A stretch of 64,000 nt of DNA from Mesorhizobium liriopis (GTDB lineage Bacteria; Pseudomonadota; Alphaproteobacteria; Rhizobiales; Rhizobiaceae). This document shows positions 25,208-33,249 of this stretch, one piece after another; position 1 is the first letter of the stretch, and each line of letters opens with the position of its first letter. The notes under the pieces are model-generated. The model was not told the DNA's origin. It made no database searches and saw only the letters and a list, made by a program, of their open reading frames with translations. A program made the translations under genes and the position numbers. The stretch covers positions 496,001-560,000 of the forward strand of contig NZ_JAMXQS010000002.1 of NCBI RefSeq assembly GCF_024053505.1. Reading direction: 5' to 3'.

Positions 25208-26072
25208 CGGACTGCCCGTCAGCTGAGCGTCCGCCAAAGCTCGGCAAGGCCGTACCATTGCTATGGCTCAAGTAGTTCGCTGCTTCCATTGCCTGCGGCG
25301 CGAAGCGGCGCTCGAACTCTTCCGCCTGCCATTTCGAACCGCTACCAGCGATGTGAACGGCTCCAATGGGGCGGCCCGCAGCGTCAATCACTGGGGCTGC
25401 AACTACAAGCTCTCCCGGAGAGCTCTCGCCGTTCACAAAGCCGTAGCCTAGTTGCGCTGCATGCCTGACTTTAGCGAGGATCTCATCAGGATCGGTCAGT
25501 GTCACAGCAGTTAGCGGGCGCAAGTCGGACTGTTCTAGGATTTCGCGTACTTCATCTTCGGGCAGGCGAGCGAGAGTTGCGCGCCCACCAGCTGAGCAGA
25601 AGGTTGGCATGCGACGGCCAATCAGCGTTGAATACTGTGGGTATTCCCGTTTGCCATGCAGCCGCAGCGCATAGACCACGCTTGTTCCATCGAAGAGGCT
25701 TAGATTGGTACGTTCGCCGCAGTCGCGCCGCAGTTGCAGCAGCACAGGTGTAGCTTTCAGAACTAGCGGGTGCGCCCGGAGATAATGGAAGGACAGGTCG
25801 AGGACCTTCTTTCCAAGTGAAAAGCGGCCCGACTGTAGGTCTTTTTCAAGATAGCCAGTTTTGACCAACGTGTGAACGCATCGTTGAGTTGCTGGCTTAT
25901 CGAGCCCGCTGATCCTGGAAATTTCAGAGAGTCCGAGAAGGTGCTCCGCTGATGCAAAAGCTTCTAGGACGAACAACGCCTTTTCTAGCGACTGAATGAA
26001 TAGTGGTGAGCGCTCGTTTCCCGTTCGGCTCCGAGTGGGCTTCGTTTGAGAGCTGTCACCTTCGAGTGCCAT
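25200..26072 (-). CDS. IclR family transcriptional regulator
   Basis: A 290-residue IclR protein: winged helix near residues 25-85 (SLEKALFVLEAFASAEHLLGLSEISRISG, then KPATQRCVHTLVKTGYLEKD) and the GAF-like effector domain with the conserved GRRMPTFCSAGGRATLA near 150-167 and NGESSPGELVVAAPVID near 215. ATG 26072 has GGAGATGG just upstream; an in-frame ATG at 26123 lies in the region of the putative operator. It is the first gene of the peptidase/importer operon, so it probably controls that operon and the divergent SDR gene. Confidence 0.87.
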   Translation of the reverse strand: MALEGDSSQTKPTRSRTGNERSPLFIQSLEKALFVLEAFASAEHLLGLSEISRISGLDKPATQRCVHTLVKTGYLEKDLQSGRFSLGKKVLDLSFHYLRAHPLVLKATPVLLQLRRDCGERTNLSLFDGTSVVYALRLHGKREYPQYSTLIGRRMPTFCSAGGRATLARLPEDEVREILEQSDLRPLTAVTLTDPDEILAKVRHAAQLGYGFVNGESSPGELVVAAPVIDAAGRPIGAVHIAGSGSKWQAEEFERRFAPQAMEAANYLSHSNGTALPSFGGRSADGQSDG

Positions 26073-26089
26073 TCCATCTCCAATATTAA

Positions 26090-26127
26090 GTATTGCAATA
26101 CGATACGGCGTATGGAATGGCAATACG
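26090..26127. promoter_or_regulatory. Putative IclR operator in the divergent region
   Basis: The 83-base space between the IclR gene and the divergent SDR gene contains a perfect 12-bp palindrome GTATTGCAATAC (26090-26101), and a second inverted repeat CGTAT-N9-ATACG (26109-26127) that repeats the same GCAATACG half-site. IclR proteins bind as dimers of dimers to paired palindromes of this size. Assignment to the adjacent IclR protein is inferred from position. Confidence 0.5.
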
Positions 26128-26155
26128 TAATCAACGCGATTAGAGAGGATGTCCC

Positions 26156-26881
26156 ATGCGGTTCAAGGGAAAGGTTGCGCTGGTCACCGGAGGATATCGA
26201 GGTATGGGCGGCGCAGCCGCCAAGGGCATGGCGCGAGAGGGCGCAACCGTGATCTCGGCCGACATCATCGAAGGCGCTCCTGCAGATGCCGAGAAAGGCA
26301 TAACCTACCGCAAGCTTGATGTGTCCTCACCTGCTGCATGGCAGATCTTGGTCGACGCGATTGCTGCAGAGCATGGCTGCATCGACATCTTAGTGAACGC
26401 AGCCGGCGTCACTGAAGAGCGTTCAGAAGTTCACGGCACTGACCTTGCCGCTTGGGAAAAGGTCGTGGCCGTCAATCAAACTGGCGTAATGCTTGGCATG
26501 CGCGCCGTCTGTGCATTGATGCTGGGGCGCGGGCCCCTCTCCATCATCAATGTTTCGTCGATCTGGGGGCTGGTGGCCGGCTCAGGACAGCTATCCTACC
26601 ATGCAAGCAAAGGTGCTGTGACGTTGATGACACTCAACGCGGCTGTCACCTATGCCGCTCGCGGCATCCGCGCCAACGCGGTCCTACCTGGCCTGATCGA
26701 CACGGAAATGGTGCGCGATCAAGACCCCGCCATGCGTGCGGAGACGATAAGCAATACACCAATGAACCGCATCGGGACAGCGGATGAGGTGGCGAAGGCT
26801 ATTCTGTTTCTGGCCAGCGATGAAGCAAGCTACATAACCGGCGCGCTTCTCCCCGTTGATGGGGGCTTCACTGCGCGCTGA
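26156..26881 (+). CDS. SDR family oxidoreductase
   Basis: A 241-residue classical SDR. The cofactor motif TGGYRGMG is near residue 12 (Tyr in place of the usual small residue), SADII after strand two suggests NAD(H), VNAAG near 80, catalytic Ser in NVSSIWG near 130, YHASK near 146, and the C-terminal ITGALLPVDGGF is standard. GGATG precedes ATG 26156 by a few bases. It is transcribed divergently from the IclR gene across a palindromic region and is probably co-regulated with the peptidase/importer operon. Substrate unknown. Confidence 0.85.
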   Translation: MRFKGKVALVTGGYRGMGGAAAKGMAREGATVISADIIEGAPADAEKGITYRKLDVSSPAAWQILVDAIAAEHGCIDILVNAAGVTEERSEVHGTDLAAWEKVVAVNQTGVMLGMRAVCALMLGRGPLSIINVSSIWGLVAGSGQLSYHASKGAVTLMTLNAAVTYAARGIRANAVLPGLIDTEMVRDQDPAMRAETISNTPMNRIGTADEVAKAILFLASDEASYITGALLPVDGGFTAR

Positions 26882-26990
26882 AAGGTCCAAGCAATTCTTA
26901 TTAGTGTTTGAGCCTTGGTGAAATGCTGACGGTATTACGTCGGTGTATTTGAAGGTGTACTAGCAACCCTACTTGTAAGCCAATCCGCAC

Positions 26991-27362
26991 TTGGCTTTGA
27001 TCCATTGGTGCCGACCTTTTCCGGGTTTCTACCTTTATTGCTCAAGCCGGACGAGGATGCCTGCAGCACTGCCGTCCTTCGTTGACTTCATGCGATTGAA
27101 GCCACGATGCCTTGATCTGAAGGTTGTTGCTAGGCACCATCAGCTTGGAGTGCTCTCGACATCAGCGCTTCGTATTGGATGTCATAACGGTGAGGGGTTC
27201 TACAGCCTGGCCAAGGCTGGGATCGTTATCGAAGGACGGCACGAGGACTGGAATGCCGTCAGTCCGCACTCACCGCTCGGCTACAAGACACCTGCGCCGG
27301 TCGCCGCGCCTTGTGGCCGTCCGCGCCAACCGGACAAGCTTCGTCAGCCACTTCAGCCGTAA
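26991..27362 (+). pseudogene. Fused remnants: LysR-regulator tail joined to IS3 transposase tail
   Basis: One plus-strand frame of 123 codons carries two unrelated pieces. Near 27015-27110 it reads PFPGFYLYCSSRTRMPAAL then SFVDFMR, the usual C-terminal end of LysR regulators. Near 27190-27310 it reads FYSLAKAGIVIEGRHEDWN then VSPHSPLGYKTPAP, the end of an IS3-type OrfB (compare FYSL...YNTRRPHSALGYRPPAP). The join suggests an IS3 insertion into or beside a LysR gene followed by deletion. No start or intact domain is present for either, so it is not a working gene. Confidence 0.6.
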
Positions 27363-27716
27363 GTTGCGCGGCCAACGATGCATTAAGATTAAACCCTATC
27401 TACCACATGATGTCAGGCCAGAACGCAAAGTCGATGGGGACGGAGGGCGTTGGATTTGCTTCGCGTATCATATGGGATCCTGCTTTTGAGATCCCGCCGT
27501 AATCGATCGTTGTAAAATATTGATTCATAAAGACCTGAGGTGGGGTTCTCATTCTCTACCCCAGACTTTGGTGACGAGCATGATCTGGCGCTGCGTCTCC
27601 CACCAAGCGGAGGCCAAGTTTAACCTAAGCCCATCCGAGCTTTTGATCGATACCCAGGCAATCTGAGGCGTATTTATCCAATTTTGCTGCTATCGAACGG
27701 TATTGCAGCGAGTTTT
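27363..27716. other. Intergenic stretch with no recognisable gene
   Basis: Stops occur in all frames and no protein family, RNA or strong repeat is seen. It separates the transposon scar from the promoter region of the sugar importer operon. Confidence 0.5.
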
Positions 27717-27749
27717 TGATTGATCCCCGATCAATTGCTCGGCTATAAG
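27717..27749 (+). promoter_or_regulatory. Putative promoter and operator of the ribose-type importer operon
   Basis: A perfect 7-bp inverted repeat ATTGATC-CCC-GATCAAT (27719-27735) covers a -35-like TTGATC (27720-27725); after 18 bases comes a good -10 TATAAG (27744-27749). A repressor on the dyad would block the polymerase. The SorC regulator encoded at the end of the operon is the natural candidate. The boxes are visible in the sequence; the pairing with SorC is inference. Confidence 0.5.
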
Positions 27750-27789
27750 GGGTGGCGCCGCTTGGCGGTTGCGTTAGGGAGGAGACATA

Positions 27790-28839
27790 ATGATTTCGGC
27801 TACCTTGAAACGACTTGCACTGCCGATCGCACTCGGATTGGCGGTTTCTACTGGCGCAGCCGCAGCGCAAGATGCTGCGGGCAAAAAGATCGGTATCGCT
27901 GCCCGAGAAATTACCAACGACTATAATCGTGACATTATCGCTGGCGCTGAGAAGGTACTAAAGGCAGCTGGCGCAGAGGTTGTTGTGACCGATGGGGGAG
28001 CTGATCCGCGCAAGCACAACGAAAATATCGAGAGCTTGATCAATTCCGGGGTGGCCGGAATTGTAGTGCAGCTCGGCGACGCGCAGCAGCTTGCGCCAGT
28101 AGTTGCCAAGGCGACGGCGGCAGGTATCCCGGTCGTGACTACCTCGATCGGCTCAAAGACCGAAGGTGTGCTGGCAGATGTCGGCGGCGACGACGCGTTG
28201 ATGTCAGCGATGGTGAGCCGTGCGCTGCTGTCCAGCATTGACTACAAAGGCGATGTGTACGTGTTTTGGGTGCCAGGCGCGCCAATCCTTGAGACCCGCA
28301 AGCGTATTCTGCAGGCAATGGTCTCCGACTATCCGCAGGTCAAGCTGCATGAAGTGCCGACCGAGCACAGCGCAGCACGAGTGCAGGCGCAGATGGAGGA
28401 CATTCTGACTGCCAATCCCGAGCCAGGCAGTGTCGCCGCAGTCTGGGGCGCATACGACCTGCTCGTATCGGGTGCTGTTGAGGCTGTCCGCCGCAACGAC
28501 CGCAATGAAATTAAAATCGCTTCGATCGACGGCGACCGCGTCGGCTTTCAAATGCTGCTGGACGAGGAAAGCCCCTTCGTGGCGACCGTTGTTCAAGACG
28601 TTCCACGCATCGGCTCGCTGGCCGCTGAAATCCTACTGAAGGGCATCGGTGGCGAGAAAGAGTTCCCGAGCACACTGTTTACCGACGCTTGGCTGGCCAC
28701 GCACGCCAATGGGGTAGCCTCTGCCGAGAAGCGCTGGGGTGCAGGGATTTGGGACGAGATGTCCATTCCGCGGGCCGATGTAGAAGGCCGTTGGGCGCAG
28801 AACGGCGACCTAATCGTCGTGCACCCAATCCTTCCCTGA
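27790..28839 (+). CDS. Sugar ABC importer, substrate-binding protein (RbsB/LacI-like)
   Basis: A 349-residue protein with a signal peptide (basic start, LALPIALGLAVSTGAAAA, cleavage before QDAAG). The mature part has the type I periplasmic sugar-binding fold: KIGIAAREITNDYNRDIIAGAEKVL, then ADPRKHNENIESLINSGVAGIVV near 70-90 (the RbsB D-P-x-x-Q-x-x-x-I pattern). The line of GGGAGGAGA before ATG 27790 is a strong ribosome site. It is the first gene of the importer operon. The class handles pentoses, inositol, erythritol, autoinducers and similar; the ligand is not clear here. Confidence 0.87.
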   Translation: MISATLKRLALPIALGLAVSTGAAAAQDAAGKKIGIAAREITNDYNRDIIAGAEKVLKAAGAEVVVTDGGADPRKHNENIESLINSGVAGIVVQLGDAQQLAPVVAKATAAGIPVVTTSIGSKTEGVLADVGGDDALMSAMVSRALLSSIDYKGDVYVFWVPGAPILETRKRILQAMVSDYPQVKLHEVPTEHSAARVQAQMEDILTANPEPGSVAAVWGAYDLLVSGAVEAVRRNDRNEIKIASIDGDRVGFQMLLDEESPFVATVVQDVPRIGSLAAEILLKGIGGEKEFPSTLFTDAWLATHANGVASAEKRWGAGIWDEMSIPRADVEGRWAQNGDLIVVHPILP

Positions 28840-28853
28840 TAGCCTTTGTGCAG

Positions 28854-28880
28854 GGTGGCGGTAAGGGCCGCCGCCTTTTC
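28854..28880 (+). terminator. Terminator-like hairpin after the binding-protein gene
   Basis: An 8-bp GC-rich stem (GGTGGCGG with CCGCCGCC, one G-T pair) and a 6-base loop are followed by TTTTCTTAT, 14 bases after the binding-protein stop and before the fused ATPase/permease gene. This is a plausible leaky intrinsic terminator that lowers downstream expression. Confidence 0.6.
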
Positions 28881-28909
28881 TTATAGTTTGCCTACCGAGG
28901 GTCTGTCCC

Positions 28910-31492
28910 ATGACAAGCACCATCGCAGTCGCGCGTCCTGAGGTCAGGCTCGCAACCCCTGTCTTGGAATGCCGCAACATCGGCAAGGAGTTTCCGGGGG
29001 TGGTCGCTTTAAGCGGCGTTTCGCTCACCATCCGATCCGGCGAGATTCATGCCTTTCTCGGCCAAAACGGCGCTGGCAAGTCGACCCTGGTGAAAATTTT
29101 GACCGGTGTCTATCGTGCCGACCATGGTGACGTGCTTGTTGACGGCGAGCCGCTGCGGTTTCGTGACCCGCGAGACGCTGAGGCCAATGCTATAGCGATC
29201 GTCCATCAGGATCAGCCGCTCGTGGCGCAGCTCGACGTCACCCGCAACGTGTTCTTGGGCCGTGAAATCACGCGCACCGGTGGTGTGCTGGACCTTAGCA
29301 CGATGCGTGCGCGGACAGCCGATGCACTGAGGCAGGTTGGCGCCACCTTCGATGCGGATACGTTGGTTGCCGAACTCAGCGTCGCCCAACGAGAACTTGC
29401 TGCGATTGCCGCAGCGTTGGTGCGCAAACCTCGTATTCTTATTCTCGATGAGCCCACAGCTTCGCTGAGCGACAACGAGGCTGAACTCCTCTTCGGCATC
29501 GTGCGCAGCCTACGAGATGCTGGCGTGACGATTATCTATATCTCGCATTATCTCGACGAAGTGCTCGACCTCGTCGACCGCGTCACTGTGCTGCGCGACG
29601 GCAAGCTGGTTGCGACCATGGATGTTGGCGAAACGTCACGCGCTGGTATCGTTCAGATGATGGTTGGTCGCGACATCGAACAGCTCTACCCCAAAGAGAC
29701 TATCGCGATTGGTGAGCCGCTTCTTGAAGTTCGCGGGCTCGCCCAGGGAAATATGCTGCGCGGCGTCGATCTGGACGTCCGGCGCGGCGAAATTTTCGGC
29801 ATTGCCGGACTGATGGGCGCGGGACGAACCGAGCTTGCGCTTTCACTAATCGGCGCTCTGCCGCGGTCGGCCGGCTCGGTAATGCTCCGCGGTGAGCCAT
29901 CCAGTCCAGCCAGCCCGCGCGCGGCCAAGCGCGAAGGTTTTGCGCTCATCCCGGAAGACAGGCGGCACGAGGGTCTTGTCACCGACATGACTGTGCGTGA
30001 GAACCTGACATTGCCTGAACTGTCGCGGTTCTCGCGCTTCGGCATCATCGGATTTCGAAGTGAGCGAGCAACCGCTACCTCACTTGTTGAGCGGCTGCGG
30101 ATCCAGCCGCCGAACCTGAGCCAGCTGACACGGAACCTATCCGGCGGCAACCAGCAGAAGATAGTCATTGGCCGTTGGCTTGCAGGCGATGCAGAGGTGT
30201 TCCTTTTCGATGAGCCGACAACCGGCGTCGATGTCGGCTCCAAGGTTGAGATCTACAAGCAGATGATTGAGCTGGCACGCCGTGGTGCGGCCGTCATATT
30301 CATTTCGTCAGACTTCGAGGAAATCGCCGGCATGAGCGACAGAATCGCCGTCATGCACAAGGGGCGTATCAATAAACTGTTTCAGCCCGGCGAGGCGACG
30401 CCCGAAACACTGCTTTACTGGGCATCGGGGTCCGCAGACGAGGTGATGCCGAATGCGGACGCCGACGCCTCTCCGGCTGATGACGCCGCCACCCAGATGC
30501 CGTCGGCGACGGCGATCGCATCCGGCGCTGAGATGGCAGCGTCGCAAAGTTTCTGGGCCCGCTGGGGCACAATCGGCGGGATGGTCGTCGTTCTGACACT
30601 GATCGCGATCCTCGCCCCGCAGTTCCTTTCCCTCAACAACATCTTCGACGTCCTGAAGCAGGGCAGCGTCCTTGCATTCATCGCACTTGGCTTGACCGTT
30701 GTGCTGATTGCCGGCGGCTTCGACATGTCGGCCGGTGCCGTCAGCCAGTTTACTACTAACTTGGCAGCTGGAACGATGATTGCAGGCATGGGCTCGGCCG
30801 CTGCCATCGGGCTTGGCGCGCTTATCGGGCTGCTCGCTGGCGCAATCAACGCCGCACTGGTGCTTGTCTTCGGCATGCCGGCCTTTGTGGCGACCCTCGG
30901 GGCGATGTTCGTCGCGATGGGGGCAACGCTACTCTACAATGGCGGCCAGGCGTTGACGCTTTCCAACCAGCCAAGCTTCTTCTTCATCGGGCAGGGCTAT
31001 ATCGGCCCGGTGCCCTTCGTGCTCATCCTCCTGCTTTTGGCCACCGCCATTTTGCATTTCGTGCTAAAGCACACCCGACTTGGTTTGCGCATGTATGCCG
31101 TCGGCCAGAACCTCGTCGCCGCTGAACTCCGCGGCGTTGGCCGCGCTCGCTACGCGACGGCCTCCTTCATGATCGGCGGGCTAGTGCTTGGCTTGGCCGG
31201 TGTAATCTTGGCTTCCTATGCCTATGGCGCATCGGCACTGGCGACCGGTATCGACTTTCTCATCAGCGCATTGGCGGCCGCATTCCTGGGCAGCACCTTC
31301 AACCGCGCCGGCGAACTCAACGTTGTCGGCACGCTCATTGCAGCGCTCTTCCTCGCGTCACTCTCAAACGGTCTGATTCTGATCGGCATTTCGAGCCAAG
31401 CTTTGCCTGGCATCCAGGGCATAGTCCTCATCCTCTCCATCGCACTCGGCGTGATCCACAAGCGTGGCATCGGCCAGGTCCTGATCTTCTAA
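28910..31492 (+). CDS. Fused sugar ABC importer ATPase and permease (RbsA-RbsC type)
   Basis: The single 860-residue frame joins two proteins that are usually separate. Residues 1 to about 510 are a double ATPase of the RbsA/MglA type: Walker A GQNGAGKST at 51-59, first Walker B ILILDEPTASLS near 180, a second, degenerate P-loop GLMGAGRTEL near 302, second signature LSGGNQQKIVIGRWL near 410 and Walker B VFLFDEPTTGVD near 432. After an Asp/Ala-rich linker (about 510-540) residues 545-860 are an RbsC-type permease with VLIAGGFDMSAGAVS near 600 and about eight to nine membrane segments. No frameshift or stop is visible at the join. A second, separate permease gene follows 11 bases later. Confidence 0.9.
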   Translation: MTSTIAVARPEVRLATPVLECRNIGKEFPGVVALSGVSLTIRSGEIHAFLGQNGAGKSTLVKILTGVYRADHGDVLVDGEPLRFRDPRDAEANAIAIVHQDQPLVAQLDVTRNVFLGREITRTGGVLDLSTMRARTADALRQVGATFDADTLVAELSVAQRELAAIAAALVRKPRILILDEPTASLSDNEAELLFGIVRSLRDAGVTIIYISHYLDEVLDLVDRVTVLRDGKLVATMDVGETSRAGIVQMMVGRDIEQLYPKETIAIGEPLLEVRGLAQGNMLRGVDLDVRRGEIFGIAGLMGAGRTELALSLIGALPRSAGSVMLRGEPSSPASPRAAKREGFALIPEDRRHEGLVTDMTVRENLTLPELSRFSRFGIIGFRSERATATSLVERLRIQPPNLSQLTRNLSGGNQQKIVIGRWLAGDAEVFLFDEPTTGVDVGSKVEIYKQMIELARRGAAVIFISSDFEEIAGMSDRIAVMHKGRINKLFQPGEATPETLLYWASGSADEVMPNADADASPADDAATQMPSATAIASGAEMAASQSFWARWGTIGGMVVVLTLIAILAPQFLSLNNIFDVLKQGSVLAFIALGLTVVLIAGGFDMSAGAVSQFTTNLAAGTMIAGMGSAAAIGLGALIGLLAGAINAALVLVFGMPAFVATLGAMFVAMGATLLYNGGQALTLSNQPSFFFIGQGYIGPVPFVLILLLLATAILHFVLKHTRLGLRMYAVGQNLVAAELRGVGRARYATASFMIGGLVLGLAGVILASYAYGASALATGIDFLISALAAAFLGSTFNRAGELNVVGTLIAALFLASLSNGLILIGISSQALPGIQGIVLILSIALGVIHKRGIGQVLIF

Positions 31493-31503
31493 GGAGCTCT
31501 GCG

Positions 31504-32493
31504 ATGTCGGTCTCCATGACTTCGAAGCCACACCCATCGTCTGCCGCAGTGATTGGCTTGTTGCGCGACTATGGCGCAATCCTCGGCATGATCGCCGTGC
31601 TTTCTATCTTCTGGTATCTGAAGCCTGCATTCCTGACGACTGGTAACATTGAGAACGTCTTTCGGCAGAGTGCAATCGTAATGATCATGGCGCTGGGGCT
31701 AACCGTCGTCATGAAAATGCGCGGCGTGGACCTCTCAATCGCGCAGACGGCAGATGCCGCAGGTCTAATAGCAGCGATGCTTATTATCGCTGGCTATCCC
31801 GTCTGGATGGCCTTTGCGATCCCCCTGCTTTTCGGACTTGTGGTCGGCCTCGTGAACGCTGTGCTGATGGCCTATATCGGCGTGCCTGCCATCATTGGAA
31901 CGCTTGGTATGATGTTTGTCATACGCTCGGGTGAACTGATGGCTACGAACGGCGCCGAGCCGCAAATATTGTTCACACTGCCACGCGGCGTCACGCGCAA
32001 CTTCCTGTGGCTGGGTCAACGCGACTTCGGTCCGATTGCGGCGTTGATCGTGCTTGCGATAGCGGTCTTTCTGATTTCTTTCGTGGTCATGCGCTACACG
32101 CGCTTTGCCCGTTACGCCAAAGCGGTTGGCAGCAATGTCCGCGCCGCATTCTTGGCCGGCATCGACATTCGCATGACGTTTGGTTTGGGTTTCGTCATCG
32201 CAGGTGTCCTTGCAGCCTTGGCGGGCGTGGCGCTCGTTTCACGCACCGGCATCGCGATGCCGCGTGGTGCAGAGCCGTTTCTCCTCGACTCTTTCGCTGC
32301 CGCTTATCTCGGCACACTCGCTTCACGTCGGGGTGAGATGAGCATTCCCGGAACGCTCATGGGTGCCTTGTTTATCGGCTTTCTTGGCAACGGTTTGACC
32401 CTTTTGGGCCTTGGCGCGCCGTATCGCTACGCCCTGAACGGCGGCTTCATCTTGCTTGCGATGGCCATCGGTGCACTCAAGCGCAGAAACTGA
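31504..32493 (+). CDS. Sugar ABC importer permease (RbsC type)
   Basis: A 329-residue membrane protein of the RbsC family: VMIMALGLTVVMKMRGVDLSIAQTAD near 57-82 (the G-x-D-L-S-x-G/A pattern), IGTLGMMFVIRSGE near 128 and YAKAVGSNVRAAFLAGIDI near 200. Ribosome site AGGAGCT precedes ATG 31504. It most likely pairs with the permease half of the fused protein to make a heterodimeric channel. The next gene starts 13 bases on. Confidence 0.87.
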   Translation: MSVSMTSKPHPSSAAVIGLLRDYGAILGMIAVLSIFWYLKPAFLTTGNIENVFRQSAIVMIMALGLTVVMKMRGVDLSIAQTADAAGLIAAMLIIAGYPVWMAFAIPLLFGLVVGLVNAVLMAYIGVPAIIGTLGMMFVIRSGELMATNGAEPQILFTLPRGVTRNFLWLGQRDFGPIAALIVLAIAVFLISFVVMRYTRFARYAKAVGSNVRAAFLAGIDIRMTFGLGFVIAGVLAALAGVALVSRTGIAMPRGAEPFLLDSFAAAYLGTLASRRGEMSIPGTLMGALFIGFLGNGLTLLGLGAPYRYALNGGFILLAMAIGALKRRN

Positions 32494-32506
32494 CGGAGGA
32501 CTTTTC

Positions 32507-33232
32507 ATGACGCTTATTATCGACGCGCACAACCATCTCGGCACCCGCCATGGCGCGAGCCAGACTGGAGCAGATCTTGTGGCCAAGATCGATGCCGTGG
32601 GGGTCGACAAGGCGGTGATGTTTCCTTTTGTAGAGGGCAACTTCACCAACGATCCAATTAAGGAGGCCTACGACCAGTTTCCTGACCGACTCATCCCATA
32701 TTGTGCTATCAACCCTTGGCAGCCAGACGCTGCAGACGAAGTGCGTCGCTGCGTCCGCGACTGGGGTTTCAAAGGGCTAAAGCTGCACCCGACAATCAAC
32801 GGTTTCCACTTGTCGGATGCTGGCCTCGTCGACCCACTATTCAAGATCGCTGATGAGTACGGTATTCCCGTCATCGTCCATGGTGCGAGCGACCTGCTGA
32901 ACAGCCCGCCCGAATTCCGCATCATGGCCAAGCGCTTTCCAAATGTGGTGCTGCTCATGGCACACATGGGCTTCTTCTGGTCAGTAGAACAAGCGATCGA
33001 ATACGCGCAGGAGTGTCCAAATCTATACTTGGAAACCTCGCGCGCACCGATCTTTGAAATTCAGACCGCTGTCAAAGCACTGGGGGCCGAGAAGGTAATT
33101 TGGGGGACCGACTCACCTTTCGTCGATTATGAGTGGGAATTCAAAAAGATGGAGCGAGCCACCTCCGATCCGGACGGCTACCGAGCCATCGTCGGTGGCA
33201 ATATCGCCAAGATCCTGAACATCCCAGGCTGA
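32507..33232 (+). CDS. Amidohydrolase family protein (PF04909-type)
   Basis: A 241-residue TIM-barrel amidohydrolase. The metal motif H-x-H is DAHNHLG near residue 6-12, further conserved His residues lie in LKLHPTINGF near 89, VIVHGASD near 122 and LMAHMG near 146, and the catalytic Asp in WGTDSPF near 207. This is the ACMSD-like amidohydrolase_2 set. It is shorter than ACMSD itself. GGAGGA precedes ATG 32507. The gene lies between the permease and the SorC regulator; it may hydrolyse or decarboxylate the imported compound or a lactone derived from it. Function beyond family is unknown. Confidence 0.82.
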   Translation: MTLIIDAHNHLGTRHGASQTGADLVAKIDAVGVDKAVMFPFVEGNFTNDPIKEAYDQFPDRLIPYCAINPWQPDAADEVRRCVRDWGFKGLKLHPTINGFHLSDAGLVDPLFKIADEYGIPVIVHGASDLLNSPPEFRIMAKRFPNVVLLMAHMGFFWSVEQAIEYAQECPNLYLETSRAPIFEIQTAVKALGAEKVIWGTDSPFVDYEWEFKKMERATSDPDGYRAIVGGNIAKILNIPG

Positions 33233-33249
33233 CCGGGGCGCATACGCGT

